DNA of 64,000 bases from Vespula vulgaris (GCF_905475345.1 NC_066595.1:430501-494500), one strand, 5' to 3'. Shown: positions 33,753 to 45,881, counted from the first letter of the stretch. The notes: generated by a model not told the origin, from the letters alone. A program made the numbers and translations.

Positions 33753-34353
33753 ACTCAAAGTCCATTCTATCTCATTCTTCCTCTCCATTCGACCTCTCGA
33801 ATCTCTCCACGTCTATACGCCGGTCCTCCCTCGACAACGTCCTCCCACTCTCCCTCGGGATTCAACAGGTGGTGCGTTGCCTCGTGGTCTTCTATGGTGT
33901 CCCACACGTTGTTGTGCCCACGTAAGCGTGTGCATATGGGTGTACGAGCGCATAGACACCGCGTGTAGGAAGTACTCTGACCCCTCATCTGCTTCACGGC
34001 CTCTCCATATGCGCACGGACGTGATCTTCGAACCTAGCAGGTCCGAAGGACCTTCCTCCTTCGTTCCTCCTTTCCCTCTCGCTTCCCCCTCAATATTATT
34101 TCGTAACGCGTTTCATTCGATGCAAACTAATGGCGTACGCGCGAATCAACTTGTATTAGGAAATATTCGATCCCGCCCTATTTGCCAAGGAAGACGTCCA
34201 AGATATATTTTATGGAATTTATTACTACGCCATTACCGAATGATATTTTTTTAACCGGTCGCGAATTTATTACTGTTCGCGTTATTATTCGCGCGTAACA
34301 CTTCCGTGTCACGCTCTTCGCTACCGTTACGGCGAATATGATTTATAAAGGAC

Positions 34354-34361
34354 TATAAAAG
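34354..34361 (+). promoter_or_regulatory. TATA-like box (weak)
   Basis: CTATAAAAG is a strong match to the TATA consensus, but no initiator, start codon or exon follows at a sensible distance. Confidence 0.1.
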
Positions 34362-34711
34362 TAATATTAAGCCGCGCGATTATTATCGATACAACGCGAC
34401 ACGTGTTTCCCAACTCACCTAGCTCGCCATTGTTCCAGAGGAGACAACGAGAGGCTTCGTGGATCTTATAAATCAAAATGGAATTACTACGGTTCTAGGA
34501 GATTTTTTTTCCGACGCACGAAAAAATGTCGTTAAAGCAGATCGGCTCGACCCTCTTTCCTGTATAAAAAAAGGGAAAGAAAGAAAGTACGAGGAAAAAC
34601 GAAAGGAAGGGGAACTGAAAGGTTTTCTCTCGAGTTTGGTGTAAAACGACACCCACACCACGCGGCACCTGCCAAGCACTCGCCTTGCTCAACATCCGCT
34701 TTTCTCCCTCC

Positions 34712-34924
34712 ATGGATTTTAACTCGCAATCGGCTCTACGTTCCGCGCCATATAACTACACCTTATCTACGCGCATCGTCATTCTCTCTCTTTCTCTGTT
34801 TTACACGCTCGAGAACCTACACGCGTACACGCGCGCGCCTAATTTCCGAACGAAGCGAGAGAGATTCTTATTGGATTTACATATTGCATGGGTGAAGTGT
34901 ACACTCTCCTTCTCTCTTTCTCTC
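34712..34924 (+). other. Exon-like segment upstream of a possible mini-intron (weak)
   Basis: ATG at 34712 (CCATGG context) opens 71 codons that end exactly at a codon boundary before GTAAGT at 34925. The peptide begins MDFNSQSALRSAPYNYTL and has a hydrophobic stretch (RIVILSLSLFY). Spliced to 35045 it would continue in phase for 21 codons to a stop. No homologue is recognised. Confidence 0.13.
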
Positions 34925-35044
34925 GTAAGTCTTTCCTTTTTCTTTCACTTTTTCTCATCATCCACCCTTTTCTTCTTCCTTCTCATCTTCGTCGTCTCCC
35001 TCTTCTTCTCCCTCTCCTTCTCCATGTTCCTCTTCTTCTTTTAG
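34925..35044 (+). other. Intron-like GTAAGT...TTTTAG segment, 120 bases
   Basis: It starts with the GTAAGT donor, is pyrimidine-rich throughout and ends TTCTTCTTTTAG. The size and ends are those of a small insect intron. The length is a multiple of three and the frame stays open through it, so the acceptor TAG itself would be the stop if it were retained. Confidence 0.2.
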
Positions 35045-35084
35045 CGTTACGTTCCTCCATCGATTTCAGCCCCGGGCTATGCGT

Positions 35085-35130
35085 GGGCCGCTGCCATGTC
35101 AATATTATAAATTCGCTGCCCGTCGATCGT
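35085..35130. promoter_or_regulatory. CG-poor motif-dense patch
   Basis: CCGCTGCCATGTCAATATTATAAATTCGCTG is broken here into its recognisable parts: GCCATGTCA, AATATTATAAATT and a flanking GCTGCC on each side. It lies just after the intron-like segment. Confidence 0.15.
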
Positions 35131-35351
35131 AGCCCGACGCGCCGATATACTTGGTAGAAGAGAAGCTTTATTAAAACGCACCTATACGTTTTGCGATTTA
35201 TCGTGGTCTCGACTCTCACCATGAACCACACCATCATCCTTGCCGTTAAGTGGTGACGGACTCTATAGCGGAATTGAAGCCTCGAGCCTCTCTTCCACTT
35301 TAAAGTTCGACGATCGTGGGAACTATTAATAAAATTAATTAGTAATTTTCG

Positions 35352-35355
<4 letters not shown>

Positions 35356-35399
<44 letters not shown>
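35356..35399. repeat. (GA)n microsatellite
   Basis: About 44 bases of pure GA. Confidence 0.97.
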
Positions 35400-35402
<3 letters not shown>

Positions 35403-36062
35403 ACCGAGCGAGAAACGTCGAATATTCTATTCATCTCCTGGCTATCGTAAATCACAGGAGGTACCTTCTTACGAATTTCCAAAGGCACATAACTATGCAT
35501 GGAGCTCGTTCGAGAAATTATTTCGACCGGTCCACGCTCGAAGAAATCGCTTACGCGTCGCACATATTTTAAGCGGCATCGGGCGCCGTCGCCCGTTTCG
35601 ACGTTTCCCGTGACAGCTATACCCGTAAGATATCGCTCTTGAAATTCGCATATATTCATGAAAGGCGTGCTCGAGCACGATTCGCGGTAGAAGAATTGTC
35701 CGTAGGAGCACCGTAGAAGACACCGACGAATAGAAGGTTAGCGATCGAGAGAGAACACCGACGCTCGGAGAAGCGTCGATGACGTTCGAAAGAAGGAAAG
35801 CTATCTTCGAACGAGGAAAGGAACCGTGTTGTGTGATCCTGCGAATGTCCGTTCGAGTCGTACGAGCTAACGCGTTATGGCAAATTTGACAGAAAGTTCA
35901 GGAACATCGGCGTTTAACGAACGTTATTCAATAATATTTGAATATAATGAGTAGCTCGTAAACAACATTAATGAACCACGAATCGGGCGGTACCGAGAGA
36001 TACTGCATGCTAATTAAAATATAATGAGACGCGTAATCATTGGAGATCGTAAAGCATTCGCG

Positions 36063-36151
36063 GAGAGAGACGAGGAAGAGAAGAAGGTGGAGGAGGATAA
36101 GGAAGAAGAATGAGAAGAAGAATGAGAAGAGGAATAAGAAGAAGAGAGAGA
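36063..36151. repeat. Purine tract with repeated GAATGAGAAGAA unit
   Basis: Plus-strand A/G run in which a 12-base word GAATGAGAAGAA occurs about twice in tandem, with GGA and GAA words on either side. Confidence 0.88.
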
Positions 36152-37530
36152 CGTAGGACGTTCCTCTTCTTCCTCTCGTACGCGCGCGTGATGGATAGTG
36201 ACACGCCTTGGTCCGATGTACCAACGGGAGGGATATCGGGATTGCAGTCTCGTCGAAAATAATGGCCGGTACGAATGTGTAATTATTTAACGCTTATGAT
36301 ACATGGCCGCTTTTCGACGTACGAAATGTCGACGCGCTTGTTGCAATTTCTCGGAATCGATTCGACGTCGAGGAATACGAATCCCGAGGAGAATTTGTTT
36401 TCCGAATTCCATTCGGACGAACTTTGACTTCTGACAGAAATTCGTCGTACGACTTCCAAACGACGGATCCGTCGAGTGGGTCGTACAGGTGGTGGTGAGA
36501 CGACGGAACGTCCCGAGGAAACAACGAGGCCGTGCCTGTGCCTGGAGAATCGTTAGAAGGAGATAGAGAAAGATGAGATGGACGATATTCGCCCGGCGTG
36601 GGCGCGTACCGCCTAGCCGCGGTATCTCAACCTGCTGAAACTCGTTCCGCGGTTAGGCCTGTCGGGGGTCCTACGTTCGCGAGCCTTCTAGCTACGTGCG
36701 TCGGCTTCCGAGGACGTCGGGCTCCTGCGGACCTGTCCGGCCCACCGCTTCGTATCCTTTTCGCAGGAGAGAAAGGAAAGACGAGTGGATAGCTCTTTAT
36801 TATGGTTTCGGTCATTAAGCCTCGTAAAACCACAAAATAGCGCATGCAAAAAAAAACAGACCCGAGGAGATAGAAAGATGTGCCAGCAAGGAAAGACTAC
36901 CCGTAGAATCGTGCAACTAAAATTAGTCTGAAATAAGAATACGAAGGTGTGTGGGTGTACGTGTACGTGAGAAAGCCGAGCTCGAGGTGTTTAGGTGTTT
37001 GACCAACCTGCGCTAAAATAAAAGAGAGAAGAGGCCGGCTCGACGGCGGCATATAAACCAGGATTACGGTGACACGCGTGGTCGTAATTCTCAAAAGCCG
37101 ACGCTTCGCCACCGTAAGGTTCGCTCGGCCCTTGTCTCCGACCGTTAAAGCGTCCTTAAAAATTTGCTATCTTTTCTGCTTCTGCGCCGTTGGATTCAGA
37201 GTCCTTCGATAGGTAGGTACCGAGCTCGTCCATTGTCCGCTCGAGATTATCACGCGTTTCGTACTTTAAACGTTGGAACGAATAACGGACGACCGAATAT
37301 CTCTCGAAGCTTGCCTTTACGCTCTTGTCGAGAGACATTGAACGATTTCCTTCGATATTAACGCGTCCGTAACGATCATTATATATTTTACTATCTCATT
37401 ATTTCCGACAATATTTGAAAAAAGAAATGAACGAACGAGGGCTTGATCGAGCCTAATTATTATTATTATTACGGAACGGTAGCAACGAGACCGCCGAGAG
37501 TCAATCTTCGAACGTCGTCTCAAAGACACG
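36151..37530. other. Non-coding, no distinctive structure
   Basis: Short frames only. The GC-rich stretch at 36.6-36.8 kb, with lower CG density, has open frames on both strands but no recognisable product. Confidence 0.55.
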
Positions 37531-37553
37531 GTAGGTAGGTAGGTAGGTAGGTA
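37531..37553. repeat. (GTAG)n tetranucleotide array
   Basis: Five tandem GTAG units, the same tetranucleotide class (opposite orientation) as the ACCT array at 21.4 kb. Confidence 0.96.
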
Positions 37554-37992
37554 TGTCCATTTTCCAAGACGTTCTTCTCTTCGAGGTAGTATGTTTTACG
37601 TCTTCCTCTTTTTTCTTTTTTGTCCAAACCGAAATTACCAGATCCAAAGAGGTATGGAGGGCCGAGGCGCGTGTTTTGACGGCGGTGGTTCACGATGAGG
37701 TCAGCGGGCCTCGCTTTCACGAGAGGGTTCCAGTCGCATATACTACTTCTTCGCGAACGACCGTCTTTTCTCGTGTCTCGCGGCCAACGGACAAAGCAGA
37801 GGAAGCAAGAGAAAGAGAGACCGAGAGATAGAGAGAGAGAGAGAAACCTTAAGCTTGTAATGACCCATCTCGAGCAAATTACCACTCGAATGGCATTATA
37901 TGCCGGTCCTTCTCGATGTCCTGCGTTCTTCGGCACTCTTCTCGACGCGTCGACTTCGATCTTCCTTCTTTCAAAGTCGAATAACAATCTAC

Positions 37993-37994
<2 letters not shown>

Positions 37995-38045
<51 letters not shown>

Positions 38046-38070
38046 GAGAGGGAGAGGGAGAGAGAGAGAG
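37995..38070. repeat. Long (GA)n microsatellite with G-rich end
   Basis: More than 45 bases of pure GA followed by GGGGGAGAGGGAGAGGG and more GA, about 75 bases in all, purine throughout. Confidence 0.97.
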
Positions 38071-39049
38071 GCAATTCTACTTAATGTCTTCGTAAAAATT
38101 TGTTAACGCGCGATATATTATGTTCCTTCGACAGTTCGTTTATAGGAAAAAAACTTTCCTAAAGTTCTTAGAAACGTTAGATGCGCGGGTTCGGGTCGCT
38201 AGCGCGGGTTGATTCCTTTCAAATCGGCAGGACGTTTCTTCGCGAAACGTACACGCGATCGGTGGCTTCTTCGTAGCAGCCATAATCTACGCCGTTTTTA
38301 GCATATCTAATGGACGGTCGCTCGTGACAAAATTTATGGTAATTCGTGTTCTTTCGCGGCAAAATTAACGACGATTTAGCACGCTGACGCGGTTGGAATG
38401 CACGGGCGGTTTCCGCCGTATAATATGTGAATTTTTCTCGAAAAGAGGACGTTCGTTACAACATAGCGTTCTATAAAATATTTTATTTTATTTCGCAATC
38501 GCGGAAATTGGATCAAGAGAAAAAGGCAACGACGGAGATAGAAGATTCTCGCGTTTGCTCGAAGATCGAACGAACGTGTGTAATGGAATTCGTGTTAATT
38601 GAGAAGTTTCGACGCGTTTTTTCAATAAGGAGGAAGGGATGGAGAAGGAGGGGAGCGAATGCAACAGCGTCCACTCTCGATAAATTGAAGAACGCTCGCG
38701 ACAAATTGCCAATAAAATTGGCGTTCGCACCGTCGTCGAACGCGACACGCACGTTGCTCGGTCTTAACTCACTTAATTCCGTCCGTAACTCACCTGTTTT
38801 CGCGTGTATCGGCCGAAATTTTAACTTATGTCAACCATTATCCCACCCACCGTTCGAACGATAACATCGAGAAAGTATCGTCCAGCTTGTCCGAGGCGTG
38901 GGACGTCTCGGGAAGATGACAAAATATTTGCCGACGTACGGCTTGGACGAGCGCGTCTTGGGCTCGAATCGGTCAACATTTACGCCGCGATCGACGTTAA
39001 AAGATTTTTTACGGAATTGCAAATAAACCAAGTAATTTTGAAGTCGAAG

Positions 39050-39051
<2 letters not shown>

Positions 39052-39087
<36 letters not shown>
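39052..39087. repeat. (GA)n microsatellite
   Basis: About 35 bases of GA. Confidence 0.97.
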
Positions 39088-39089
<2 letters not shown>

Positions 39090-39733
39090 TATTCGTGCTG
39101 CGAGCATCATCGTGAATCCCCCTTTATCCCTCTTAACGCATCGAAACACCCTGCGCGCACTTTACGCTCATTACGAGGGCTGACATCATTATTTCACGTA
39201 ATTTATGGACCGCCCAAGGTCTCGCTCTTTACGAGAAGAAAAGGAGGAAAGAGACGAAGAGGAAGAAGAGGAAGAAGCGAGAGTACCGATATCGATGCGC
39301 TCGTACGAGAGACTGAAAATGCACTTGGCGCAAAGAATGCAACGAACGTGGCCGGTGCATGTCTCAAGGTATGCGAGTTACACGCGCGAAGAAACACGCA
39401 CGAATCATCGTTGCCAGAGACCGGCTTCAAGAAACGTACGTAGCTCGACTTGCGAAACCTCCGATTTCTCGTCGCGATCGATCGAAACCCGACTATGTTG
39501 CGTTTCTTATAGTCTATCAACATCGAACGTCGCGCTTCGATAATCGATCTGACACATTGTTCGGACGGTTCGAATGTTTCAACTCGATTTATTCGGCCTG
39601 GGCAGCGTTGCCGATCGACGGATGGATCGTCGATCGAGATATCGCGCCGATGATACGTTTCTTCGATGGGAAGAAAGGTAGCGAATGAATGGGAAGAAAA
39701 AATAAAGCGAAATGATACGAGCAAAAGCTCCAT

Positions 39734-39784
39734 TGTACGTGTGTGTGTGTGCGCGCGTATGTATATATATATATGTACGCGCGT
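39734..39784. repeat. 51-base perfect alternating purine-pyrimidine tract
   Basis: An ACGT start, a GT array, GC steps, TA steps and a final ACGCGCG follow each other without one break in alternation. It is the longest such tract found by eye in the window and a strong Z-DNA candidate. Confidence 0.93.
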
Positions 39785-40000
39785 TCGAAGGTTGTTTTAT
39801 AATCGATCGACCGGCACCTTTCTTGCCGAGAAAAAAAGAGAGAGAGTTAATTCGCGCCGTATGAACCGCCACCGGTGAATTCCCCTCGAGCATCTTTGTC
39901 GGCGGCGTTATCGAAGTTAATTCCGTAAAAAATGTATTCACATAGCGAGATTTGCGTCAGCTCGTTGGCGCTCGCAGACCGCCCACGCTTTCTGGCCAGG

Positions 40001-40048
40001 ACGCACGCGCATATACGCGCATGTACGCGCGTATAGGCGCATACGCGA
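40001..40048. repeat. 10-base degenerate tandem repeat, alternating purine-pyrimidine
   Basis: Units of the type CGCGCATATA, CGCGCATGTA, CGCGCGTATA and GGCGCATACG. The first 35 bases (40001-40035) alternate perfectly. It lies about 220 bases from the previous alternating tract. Confidence 0.88.
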
Positions 40049-40579
40049 GGGAGCCGCGAGTTTACAGGTGCGGCCCACAACCTGGTGGCGGTGGCAACCT
40101 GCGTCTCTTCGTGCGTGCGTACCTTCTAAAGCGGCGTAAAGCAGGTACGCGAACCAACACGCACCGATGTTAGTACGTATACTCTCGTACAGTACGCAAG
40201 TACGTGTTTATCGCTTACGCTTCGACTTTCACGCCGGGAACGCCCTTGCACCTTGCCCCGATCCTAAGTCTCTTCTCGACTTCTTCGAAGAATTTATGTT
40301 TATCTTCGATTAATCGCCATTGAATTAATTTTGAAACGACCTTGCACCTTCTTCGTAATGATATAATACGTGGAGGTAGCACCCCCTAGGTAACTAAAAT
40401 GAAATCTAAGTGATTTCCATAAATTTAATTACCTACCTAACATTAATCTAGCGTACGAGAAAGAGTTATAGAAAAGATCGGATTTTCGAAAGTACGTACG
40501 AACGTTGCGCGATCGGAGTAGAAAAAGAAAAGAAAGAAGAAAACGTAGAAATACTCGCGAGTCTCGTCGTCCCCGGTGG

Positions 40580-40740
40580 TTCCTAACGTGATTAAGTAAC
40601 TACCGGCCATAAAGTTGCGGCGGGATAATCCGTGTAAACGCATAAATCGCTGGTTATTTGAGATAGCGCGGCATTATTCGGATAACTCTGGTGATGGGCG
40701 CGCGTAAGTTACTGCCGGGCCACCTAGGCCGACCGTGCCA
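40580..40740. promoter_or_regulatory. Motif-dense patch with GGATAATCC and CCATAAA
   Basis: CCATAAA (40607-40613, reverse of TTTATGG, Abd-B/Caudal type), GGATAATCC (40623-40631, containing the Bicoid/Otx core TAATCC in a palindromic setting), GTAAACG and CATAAATC follow within 40 bases. CG content is modest and no frame of interest covers it. Confidence 0.25.
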
Positions 40741-41553
40741 CGCCTCGCCTCCACGAAAACCATCTCCTTTCTGACCACAAAAGTCGTTTTTCGAAGGTTT
40801 GTCTCGGAGAAGGCGAGAGCTCACGCATACTTGGCCGATCGAACAGGAAGGATGGGACAACGACGCGTGCGAGCCATCACGCTGCGTCTCCCGGTGCGTT
40901 CCTTGCTTTTAGATTAAAAAGGGAAAATCGTCGTTACCTGCTGGATTCGTAGCTTCGAAGAAACAAGCCTGCCTTTTTTCTTTACGGAGAACCGCGCGGA
41001 GGTGGGCTCATCCTTCTTTTTCACTCTTTTCCTTCGATCCGTCTACGATCTATCTTTACGAGAAGGAACGTGACTCAGCACGTGGCTACGAGCAGTAGAT
41101 ACTTCCTCCTTCCAACTACGTCATTTTCCTTGTCCTCTCTTATTCTTCTCTTCCTCCTCTTTTCTCTTCTTGCGAGACTTTTGTCCTAAGCTCTCTCGTT
41201 AAGGTCTCCCGATGAGTCGAAGGCCAGAGAAAACGTCATTATTTGATATAGCATTGAAACGATCTCGCTCGAATTCGTTCAATCGGATCTTTGCATTCGT
41301 GATCGCCGAGGTCCGGTTAGTTAGAAACCGAGACGGCGTAGAGACAGTAATTTACATGACAACGAAATTCTCTCGAGTAACCCGCTTCTGACCCTCCTTA
41401 TCGAGATCTCCTCCGATTCTTCCATATTTAAAAGAGGTTCGGCCAGTGACCCGTCGCCGCGTAAAGAGCGGCTCGACGAAGGTGGCAGGGCCGACACGTA
41501 GGACACAGGTGCCCCGTTCGAGAGCGTATCGAAGCCACCGATCATTGTATCGA

Positions 41554-41592
41554 GAGACAGAGAGAGGGGGGAGGGAGAGGGAGAAAGAGAGA
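41554..41592. repeat. Purine tract with G-runs
   Basis: GA words with a run of six G and two further GGG runs. G-rich enough to be considered for quadruplex folding, but not a canonical four-run motif. Confidence 0.85.
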
Positions 41593-43011
41593 CAGAGAGT
41601 GGGCTCGCCTTCTCAACGAATTTCCATAAACCGCCCGCCACTGAGAGATATACGGGTATTGTGCACCTTCGATCCTCCTTTTCCTTCTCCTCCTCCTCCT
41701 CCTCTTTACTTTCTCGTTCCTCAATTCCGTTCGGAATCAAGATCGAGATCTGTGCATATACGTGCGCGCCTATCCATGTACGTAAATAATGGATTCGAGA
41801 ACTCCTGAATATCGAGTCACAATCCGTGGGACGATCTCACTGGCCTCACCCTGCGATCGGTCTATTTTTACTTTACCAACAAGGTAAGATATCAGGAATT
41901 TTCTGTCGGGCAGCCTGCCATTTTAGAATTTCACGTGTGCGGAGACGAATGCAATCTTCTTCGTTTTGGTTCTTCCGTTCGTTAGCCACCTCGTACTTGA
42001 CTCTTAGTTAGAATCACGTGCGAAAGGTAGGCAGCGTCGTTTCTCTTAGGCACGATCCTCGCAGGTGATATAGTACCGCCGAGTGATCTACAAAAGCCGA
42101 CGGAGTTAGAATCGCGCTCGTTATGCCTAAATAATTTTTTCTGCTTCTCTGGGGAACGAGGTGGAAGGAGCGAACGGTAAGAGAAGAAAGAGAAAAGGGC
42201 GAGGTAAGAAGGAGGAGAAAGAACCTCTAGCTGTCCCATGTATCTTGCCAGCGAGCTCTCGCTTCCGTCAGCATCTACGGATTCATTAGAGAACAATGGA
42301 ATGATGAGCGCGCTTCCAACGGTTGGAGAAAAGTTGGAGAAACGCGAGAGATAGATCGAATTTATTTTCTTTATTTACTATTCGAAATGATAAGCGTGGA
42401 TTCGTTGAGAAAAAATTTCGAAACGATCTTTCCATCGGAGATATCGACGTTCTTCGAATTCGAAGGCAATGTGTCGGACGATGTTCGAGGTAAAGAAGGA
42501 TCTCCCGAGGGAAGAACTGTGGCAAAGTAGAGCGAACGCGAGCCAAGGCAAAAGAGAATCCAGGGTAGAACGTGGTATATCGGACTGTCGCCTCCGTAAA
42601 TCCTTGCTGCTCGGTAACGCCGCCACCGTCGTGCTGCGGTCTTATCATCGTCAGGGCCGCACGACTGCCGAACGATTTCTCGAAAGATCCGAAAGGAGTA
42701 AGATCGTTCGGTTTTATCTCATTGAAAAATTCCAATTAACATGTACGATAGGATCGCGTCGTTTGGCACGTTTTCGGCAAGGAGATAAGGCAAGGAGATA
42801 TTTCGAACGAGAGGCAAGCGTGAAACGTCAGACACGATGATGCTTCCCTGGTTGGCGGGAGCACGGTACCGGACCACGGCGGTCGTCCTCGTGTATCGTT
42901 TGATCTCGTTAATAGGACCGCATTGTCCTGCATCTACATACTCCTCTACGTACCCTTCTTCCAATGTGCAGTTCGTCGTGGACACTGAAGAAAAAGGAGA
43001 AAGAAGAAGTC

Positions 43012-43082
43012 GAGGAGGAGCAGGAAGAGGAGAAGGAGGAGGAGGAGGAGGGGGAGGAGGAGGAGGAGGAGGAGGAGGAGAG
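43012..43082. repeat. (GGA)n trinucleotide array
   Basis: Over 60 bases of GGA/GAG units with one five-G run. GGA repeats are known to form G-quadruplex structures. Spurious Gly, Glu or Arg runs arise on the plus strand and Pro or Ser runs on the minus strand. Confidence 0.97.
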
Positions 43083-44278
43083 TAAGAGGGTGTTGGAGAA
43101 GGGAAGAAATGCAAAGAAGAAAAAGTAAGGAAGAAGGATAAGGTACTTACACGCGTGTACACCTAACAACGGAGAAACAACGCTATCGCTGAGTTATTCG
43201 TTAAAAAAGTCCACGCCGATCATGTACACATAGGATTTTCTGTAAGAGATTACGAAGCAGACTCCTCGTACGTATTCTCTTTTACAACGGTAGACTTTTT
43301 CTTCGAGCGTGTCTCCAGCGAGTCCGATAAAACGAACGTACCTACGCATTCCAAACAATATTTCGACATCGTTTTACGTTCGTAAAATTATCATCGAACG
43401 ACCAAAGATATAATTTCCTACGTCGTCCTCGCGGATCGACGATCTTTAACCGGTATGTGATTTGGTTCGAAAAGAATTCCCTTCGATTACCTTCGAGATG
43501 TCGATCGACGAGAAAACGAAAGCGCGAGCTCGGGCTTGCGGTAATCGTATAAATTCAACGTTAATTTATTTCCCTCTTTCGCTGTATTTCTCTGTCCGTT
43601 GAAAGCGCGAAAATCGAAATATTTTAGCGAGTATACGAGCAAAATCAACAAGCCGAGCGGTAACGAATGTTACGTATGTTCTCGTTTGGTAGCCAAGCGG
43701 GTCTAGCGATCGTCGTGGACGTTGAACGTCGAAGTGGAACGTTATCGGTCGAACCTCCGTCGGATCGAGCACGGAGATAGCAAAACGCGAAGCGCAGCCG
43801 CGTATCGATGCTCCGGTAAGTCGATTTATGTTTCGGCGAGCGGATAGTAGACGCATAAGGTAAGATGGTTCGATAGGTGCTTCTATGTATCACGCATGTA
43901 CATACGCTGTCGTCGTTAGAGAGATTGAGTCGGTGCAAGCACTTTTATGGTTTTACGTATGCACGAATAGGGATATACCGTTGCTTAGTCCGAGTTCGCT
44001 TAGATAAGATTTAATAATTAAATGATCGTCGCGAGATAATCACGAAGAGATGCAAATTTCAGAAATACTTTCGCGTCGACTCCTAAGAACGTTTATACGA
44101 AAGAGATTATTTAGGAGGAGCCTCGAGTATCGTACGAGAGACGGAGGAGCAGATCCTATCCGATTGAGACACACGTAGATTACGCGTCTCAGGTAACTCG
44201 AGCAAGCATTCCTGATGGAAATCTCGAAGGCAAAGAGCACACGCGAGGAGAGAACGTTACCGAGATTCGTAGTGGTTT

Positions 44279-44319
44279 CTTTCTTTTATTTATTTCTTTT
44301 TTTTTTCTTTTTTTTTTTC
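44279..44319. repeat. T-rich tract
   Basis: T runs with occasional C and A, about 40 bases. Confidence 0.85.
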
Positions 44320-44460
44320 AAGCACGGAAGAAGCGTTTGCACGCTAGTCTCGTCATCGTGCGCACGCTCCACCCGCGCGTTTAAATCGTATGCGGACGGG
44401 AGTCGTCGGTAGGCAGGTAGGAGAGCGAGCAAGGGAGACGAGGGACACGAGCGAACCAGA

Positions 44461-44525
44461 TTGCTTTAATTTGTTGCACGTCCAGCAAAAATGTTAATGC
44501 CCGTCGGCCGCTCGTAATTCAGCCG
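44461..44525. promoter_or_regulatory. AT-rich patch with GTTAATGCCCG
   Basis: Low-CG left half with TTTAATTTGTTGC and AAAAATGTTAATGCCCG, sharing ATGCCCG with the TTTATGCCC sites. It stands immediately before a long CCT tract. Confidence 0.18.
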
Positions 44526-44548
44526 TGGCTCGGCCTTTCCTCTCGCAC

Positions 44549-44646
44549 TACCTCCTCCTCCTCCTCCTTCTCCTGCACCTCCTTCTCTTCCTCCTCCTCC
44601 TTCTCCACCTCCTCTTCTTCCTCCTTCACCTCCATCTTCTCGTTCT
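44549..44646. repeat. CCT-rich polypyrimidine tract
   Basis: CCT and CTT units for nearly 100 bases, interrupted by a few A (CCTGCACC, CCACC, CACC). A second CT-rich tract lies at 44805-44856. Confidence 0.93.
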
Positions 44647-44997
44647 GTCGTCGTCCTCGTAGTCGTAGCCGTACCTCCGCAACCCTTCTCCTTTTCTCTT
44701 ATTCTCCTTCGCGCTCTCTATACGGTGGCTCTTATCTGTGGTTTTATGTTCGGCTTTGCGTTTTAGCCACGCCGATCGCTGCTGCTCCCGAGACACCTTC
44801 GTGCTCCCTTTCTTTTTTTCCTCTTTTTTCTCTTTCCCTCTTTCTCTCCCTCTCCCGAGTCTTAACCTCTACTATAGCCACCAATGGTAGACGCGGTCAG
44901 ATCGACCGACCGACAGGTTTATTCGTCCTTCGTACACGAGTACCTCGTACCTTTGGATTTGCGAGGCTAACTTCACCGACGAGTGCGGAATTAAATC

Positions 44998-45038
<41 letters not shown>
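44998..45038. repeat. GA microsatellite
   Basis: GA array with one AAA interruption. Confidence 0.96.
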
Positions 45039-45039
<1 letters not shown>

Positions 45040-45539
45040 TAGATAGAGCGAAGAGAAGCAGTTGCCTTCGACGATTTGTTCTCGTAGGACGCAGAGTTGG
45101 CTAATATTTGGTTCGATTAAACCATTAGACGATTAGTTAGTACGGAGTAGTTTATCAATACGCGAGCTTATAGTAATAAAGTAGTCGTCTACTTTTTTCT
45201 AATGCCCACCTAACGGGAAGTAAGTTTTCGAATTTCCACGTACGCGTTAACGACGACCGTTAATATTCCACGCCAAATCGTGCGATATCTTATTTATGAA
45301 ATAAACGATTTTCAAGCGGCGGACAGTTCGCACGATATTCCGGCACTATTAGCCGCGTTTCCTCCGCGAATAGTAGTCCGATTTATTTCAGCGCATTTGC
45401 TCGCTCGCTCGCTAAAAACGAGTAGGTGCTGTAATTTACGGTCAACGAACAGGGCCGCTCTGAGGAAATGGCGATGTCCGAGCGCGACTCGCTCGCGATG
45501 AAATTTATTCGAATAACGACGAAATCATATGGATAACGT

Positions 45540-45620
45540 ACTGGCCAATAATCTAATGCGCTTTGGGGTTAAGAGGTAAACACCCATAATTTTCTACAAA
45601 TATATTTTATGCCCGCACGG
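45540..45620. promoter_or_regulatory. CG-poor patch: forkhead-type site and TTTATGCCC
   Basis: In about 70 bases there is a single CG pair. GTAAACA (45576-45582) is a forkhead core, CCATAATTTTC follows, and TTTATGCCC occurs at 45606-45614. Confidence 0.28.
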
Positions 45621-45848
45621 AATCCCGCAAGGTGTTATGGCTCGGAGAACGATATTACGAAGTTTACAACGCGAATAGGAAGGAGCGCGAGTACTCTCTC
45701 TTTCTCTTTCTTTCGCGATCGCGAACCGAAATGATATTGCCCTATCACCGTCCGCACGGTGTATCCGGATAAAGTGTTGTATCGTATTTGAGATCGAACG
45801 GCTGGCGGTATAATCGTGCATAATCGTTTCTATTTCCTACTACAATCC

Positions 45849-45850
<2 letters not shown>

Positions 45851-45881
<31 letters not shown>
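45851..45881. repeat. (CT)n microsatellite
   Basis: About 30 bases of pure CT. Confidence 0.97.

Noticed and set aside
33767..34254. Overlapping plus- and minus-strand frames around 33.8-34.0 kb with a CAG|GTGGTG donor-like site
   Set aside because: Both strands open, no acceptor of quality, no recognisable motif. Possibly just a GC-rich low-stop region.
41321..41740. Minus-strand 139-codon frame with a balanced second half
   Set aside because: First half is Glu/Lys from a CCT array complement. No splice or start support and no recognisable domain.
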